Of a stretch of DNA of 64,000 nucleotides, positions 62,401 through 64,000 are shown in pieces; positions within the stretch are counted from its first letter, which is position 1; every line of letters begins with the position of its first letter. A program made the position numbers and the translations under genes. The stretch covers positions 1,302,001-1,366,000 of the forward strand of contig NC_044012.1 of NCBI RefSeq assembly GCF_900496995.4, read 5' to 3'. Under the pieces are notes generated by a model, which saw only the letters and a list, made by a program, of their open reading frames with translations, was not told the DNA's origin and searched no databases. This stretch comes from Aquila chrysaetos chrysaetos (taxonomy: Eukaryota; Chordata; Aves; Accipitriformes; Accipitridae).

Positions 62401-64000
62401 ACCAGGGACCGGCCACAGCTCGTCACCCAGAGCAGCACTGGGCCACCCGGGGACACCTCAGGGTCCCCCTGTGCCACCCCCCGGGGCCACTCTGCCTCCC
62501 CCATCCCCCTGCCCCACTCTTGAGGCCCCTCTCATGACGCCTACATGTCACCTCCCCGTGCCACCGTGTCCCCCCATGGCTATGAGCCACCTGGGGATGC
62601 CCGGGGCCTGCCCCGCCGTGTCACCTTGTCCCCATGGCTGGTGGGTCCCAGGGCAGGACCAGGGCCACCCGGGGGACAGCAACCCTGTGCTGGTCACACA
62701 CAGTGTCCCTGTGCCGGACTGATGGCAGGGGCACCCAGCCCCAGGAGGGACCACGCTGAGTCCAGAGGAGCTGCAGCTTCGGCTTTGGGCTCAAATCCAG
62801 CACTTTCGGGTTCCTCACCCTGATACGGGCCATTGTGTCCTGCTGGGCTGGGAGCCAGGTGCGAGGTGACACTGGGATTAGGCCTGGACCCTCCCAGCCC
62901 CAGGAAGGGGATCTGTCTGGTGGGAGCACCCTGGCCAGGCAAGTCCCCCTCACCCAAAACCCCCAGCACCACGGTGATGCCGGCTGGAAACTCCCCACCG
63001 TAGGTGCCGGAGCAGTGCCTGGAGTGGGTGGCGAGGAACTGGTGAGCCCGTGGCTGGCGGGGACGGGGCAGGGATGCGCTGGGACCCTCGGCACTGCCAG
63101 TGGGGCTCCCACGTGGCCCGGCTGAGCCCAGCAGCGGTGGGGCGTGGAGGTGCGAAACCCAGCGCGGTCGGGTCAGACCTGATGTGGTCGTGCCTCTGCC
63201 GCTGCTGCGGTGCACATGCGGGGTCCCCATGGCTGCAGGCTCCCGTCTGCGGGAAGCAGGAAGGGGGACAGGGGCAGCACGTCCCCACCCCGCAGCCCTC
63301 CCCGTGCCCCTCGGCAGGGACCCAGCCCCGGTGTTGCCCCGCGGTTCCTTACCTTTCGTTGTGCCCGCGGCTGCCGGGCACCTCTCCCCGCTGCCGGCCG
63401 GCGACTGGCCGCAGGAGCGCCGCACAAGGTGGAAACCAAACTCCCTCCTCCTCCGGCACAGCCGCCTCCTTGTTCCCCACAGCAGGACGGCTGGACGGCG
63501 CCTGGCCAGCGGCATTAAAAGAGACTTTTCATTCAAAAACCGTCCTCTGCTGCTCGCGGCAGGCCCTGGGGAGGCACAGCCGGTACGGCAGCATCCCGGC
63601 GCGTGCCCGCGGCCCGGCACCGGCACCGGTGCAGGCTGACGGCAGCAAGAGCAAGGAGAAGCGCTCGGCCGCTGCCGCTCTCCGGCGAGGACAATGCGCT
63701 CCCCACTGCCCGTGCACACCCGGCCGAGCGGCACGGCACGGCACGGCACGGCACGGCGAGGTGTGGGCCTGGCGCAGGCGGCTTCGCTGGGGGTGGAGAC
63801 ACAGCCCAGCACCCCCAACCTTGCAGGGAAAGGGGGTGCTGGGCCCCTCACACCATCCGGCACGGCACGGGGCAGCCGGCAAACGGGTACCCGGGGCTGT
63901 GCACAGCAGGGCTGGGGGCTGCCTGGGGCGAGGGGGGCTCCGGGCTGGGTACCCAAGGACTCTGGTGGGACCCCACAGCACCCCCACCCCCAGCACTGCT
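62400..64000. other. Region upstream of HAS3, no gene recognised
   Basis: GC-rich intergenic sequence continues to the window end. A pentamer GGCAC repeat lies at about 63,730-63,757. A minus-strand CGAAAG|GTAAGG donor-like word lies at 63,350-63,358 behind a GC-rich block, which could be an alternative HAS3 first exon. By human gene order TANGO6 would be the next gene, but none of its exons was recognised. Confidence 0.55.

Noticed and set aside
62694-63956. 420-codon minus-strand open frame upstream of HAS3
   Set aside because: Low-complexity translation with no domain; GC-rich chance frame.

Overview
This window is nuclear genomic DNA from a bird, most likely from the segment matching chicken chromosome 11. 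The evidence is spliced vertebrate genes with short introns, a typical avian CR1 retrotransposon tail (about 32,519-33,165), very GC-rich CpG-island promoters and many short GC-rich tandem repeats. Ten of the eleven genes can be read from start codon to stop codon: the exon phases add up in each, and several lengths equal the human protein (VPS4A 437, NIP7 180, UTP4 686 residues). The eleventh, CYB5B, is cut by the window edge.

Layout, left to right: CYB5B (minus, exons 1-2 only, with an 8.5 kb AT-rich first intron); a 6.8 kb intergenic stretch; TERF2 (plus, 10 exons); TMED6 (plus, 4 exons); NIP7 (minus, 5 exons) head to head with COG8 (plus, 5 exons) across about 100 bp; PDF (plus, 2 exons) 254 bp after COG8; VPS4A (minus, 11 exons); SNTB2 (minus, 7 exons); UTP4 (minus, 16 exons) head to head with CHTF8 (plus, 3 coding exons); and HAS3 (minus, 3 coding exons plus an untranslated first exon with a TATA box). 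Gene order and relative orientation match human 16q22.1 (HAS3-CHTF8-UTP4-SNTB2-VPS4A-PDF/COG8-NIP7-TMED6-TERF2-CYB5B), so this is an old conserved block. The genes do not form one pathway. Two serve ribosome biogenesis (NIP7, UTP4), three serve membrane traffic (TMED6, COG8, VPS4A), two serve chromosome maintenance (TERF2, CHTF8), and the rest are a mitochondrial enzyme (PDF), a mitochondrial outer-membrane cytochrome (CYB5B), a membrane scaffold (SNTB2) and an extracellular-matrix synthase (HAS3).

No new multi-gene system is evident. The unusual content is in non-coding structure and in TERF2. It includes a perfect 39-bp inverted repeat carrying a CCAAT box in each arm next to the SNTB2 promoter, a 45-copy 10-bp repeat with no length slippage in UTP4 intron 1, a 48-bp tandem repeat with splice-acceptor-like and G-rich units inside TERF2, a 13-residue repeat array in the TERF2 hinge with a very short N-terminal basic region, a duplicated splice donor in SNTB2, and a long alternating purine/pyrimidine tract upstream of VPS4A. 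No virus-like element, tRNA, rRNA or CRISPR array was recognised.
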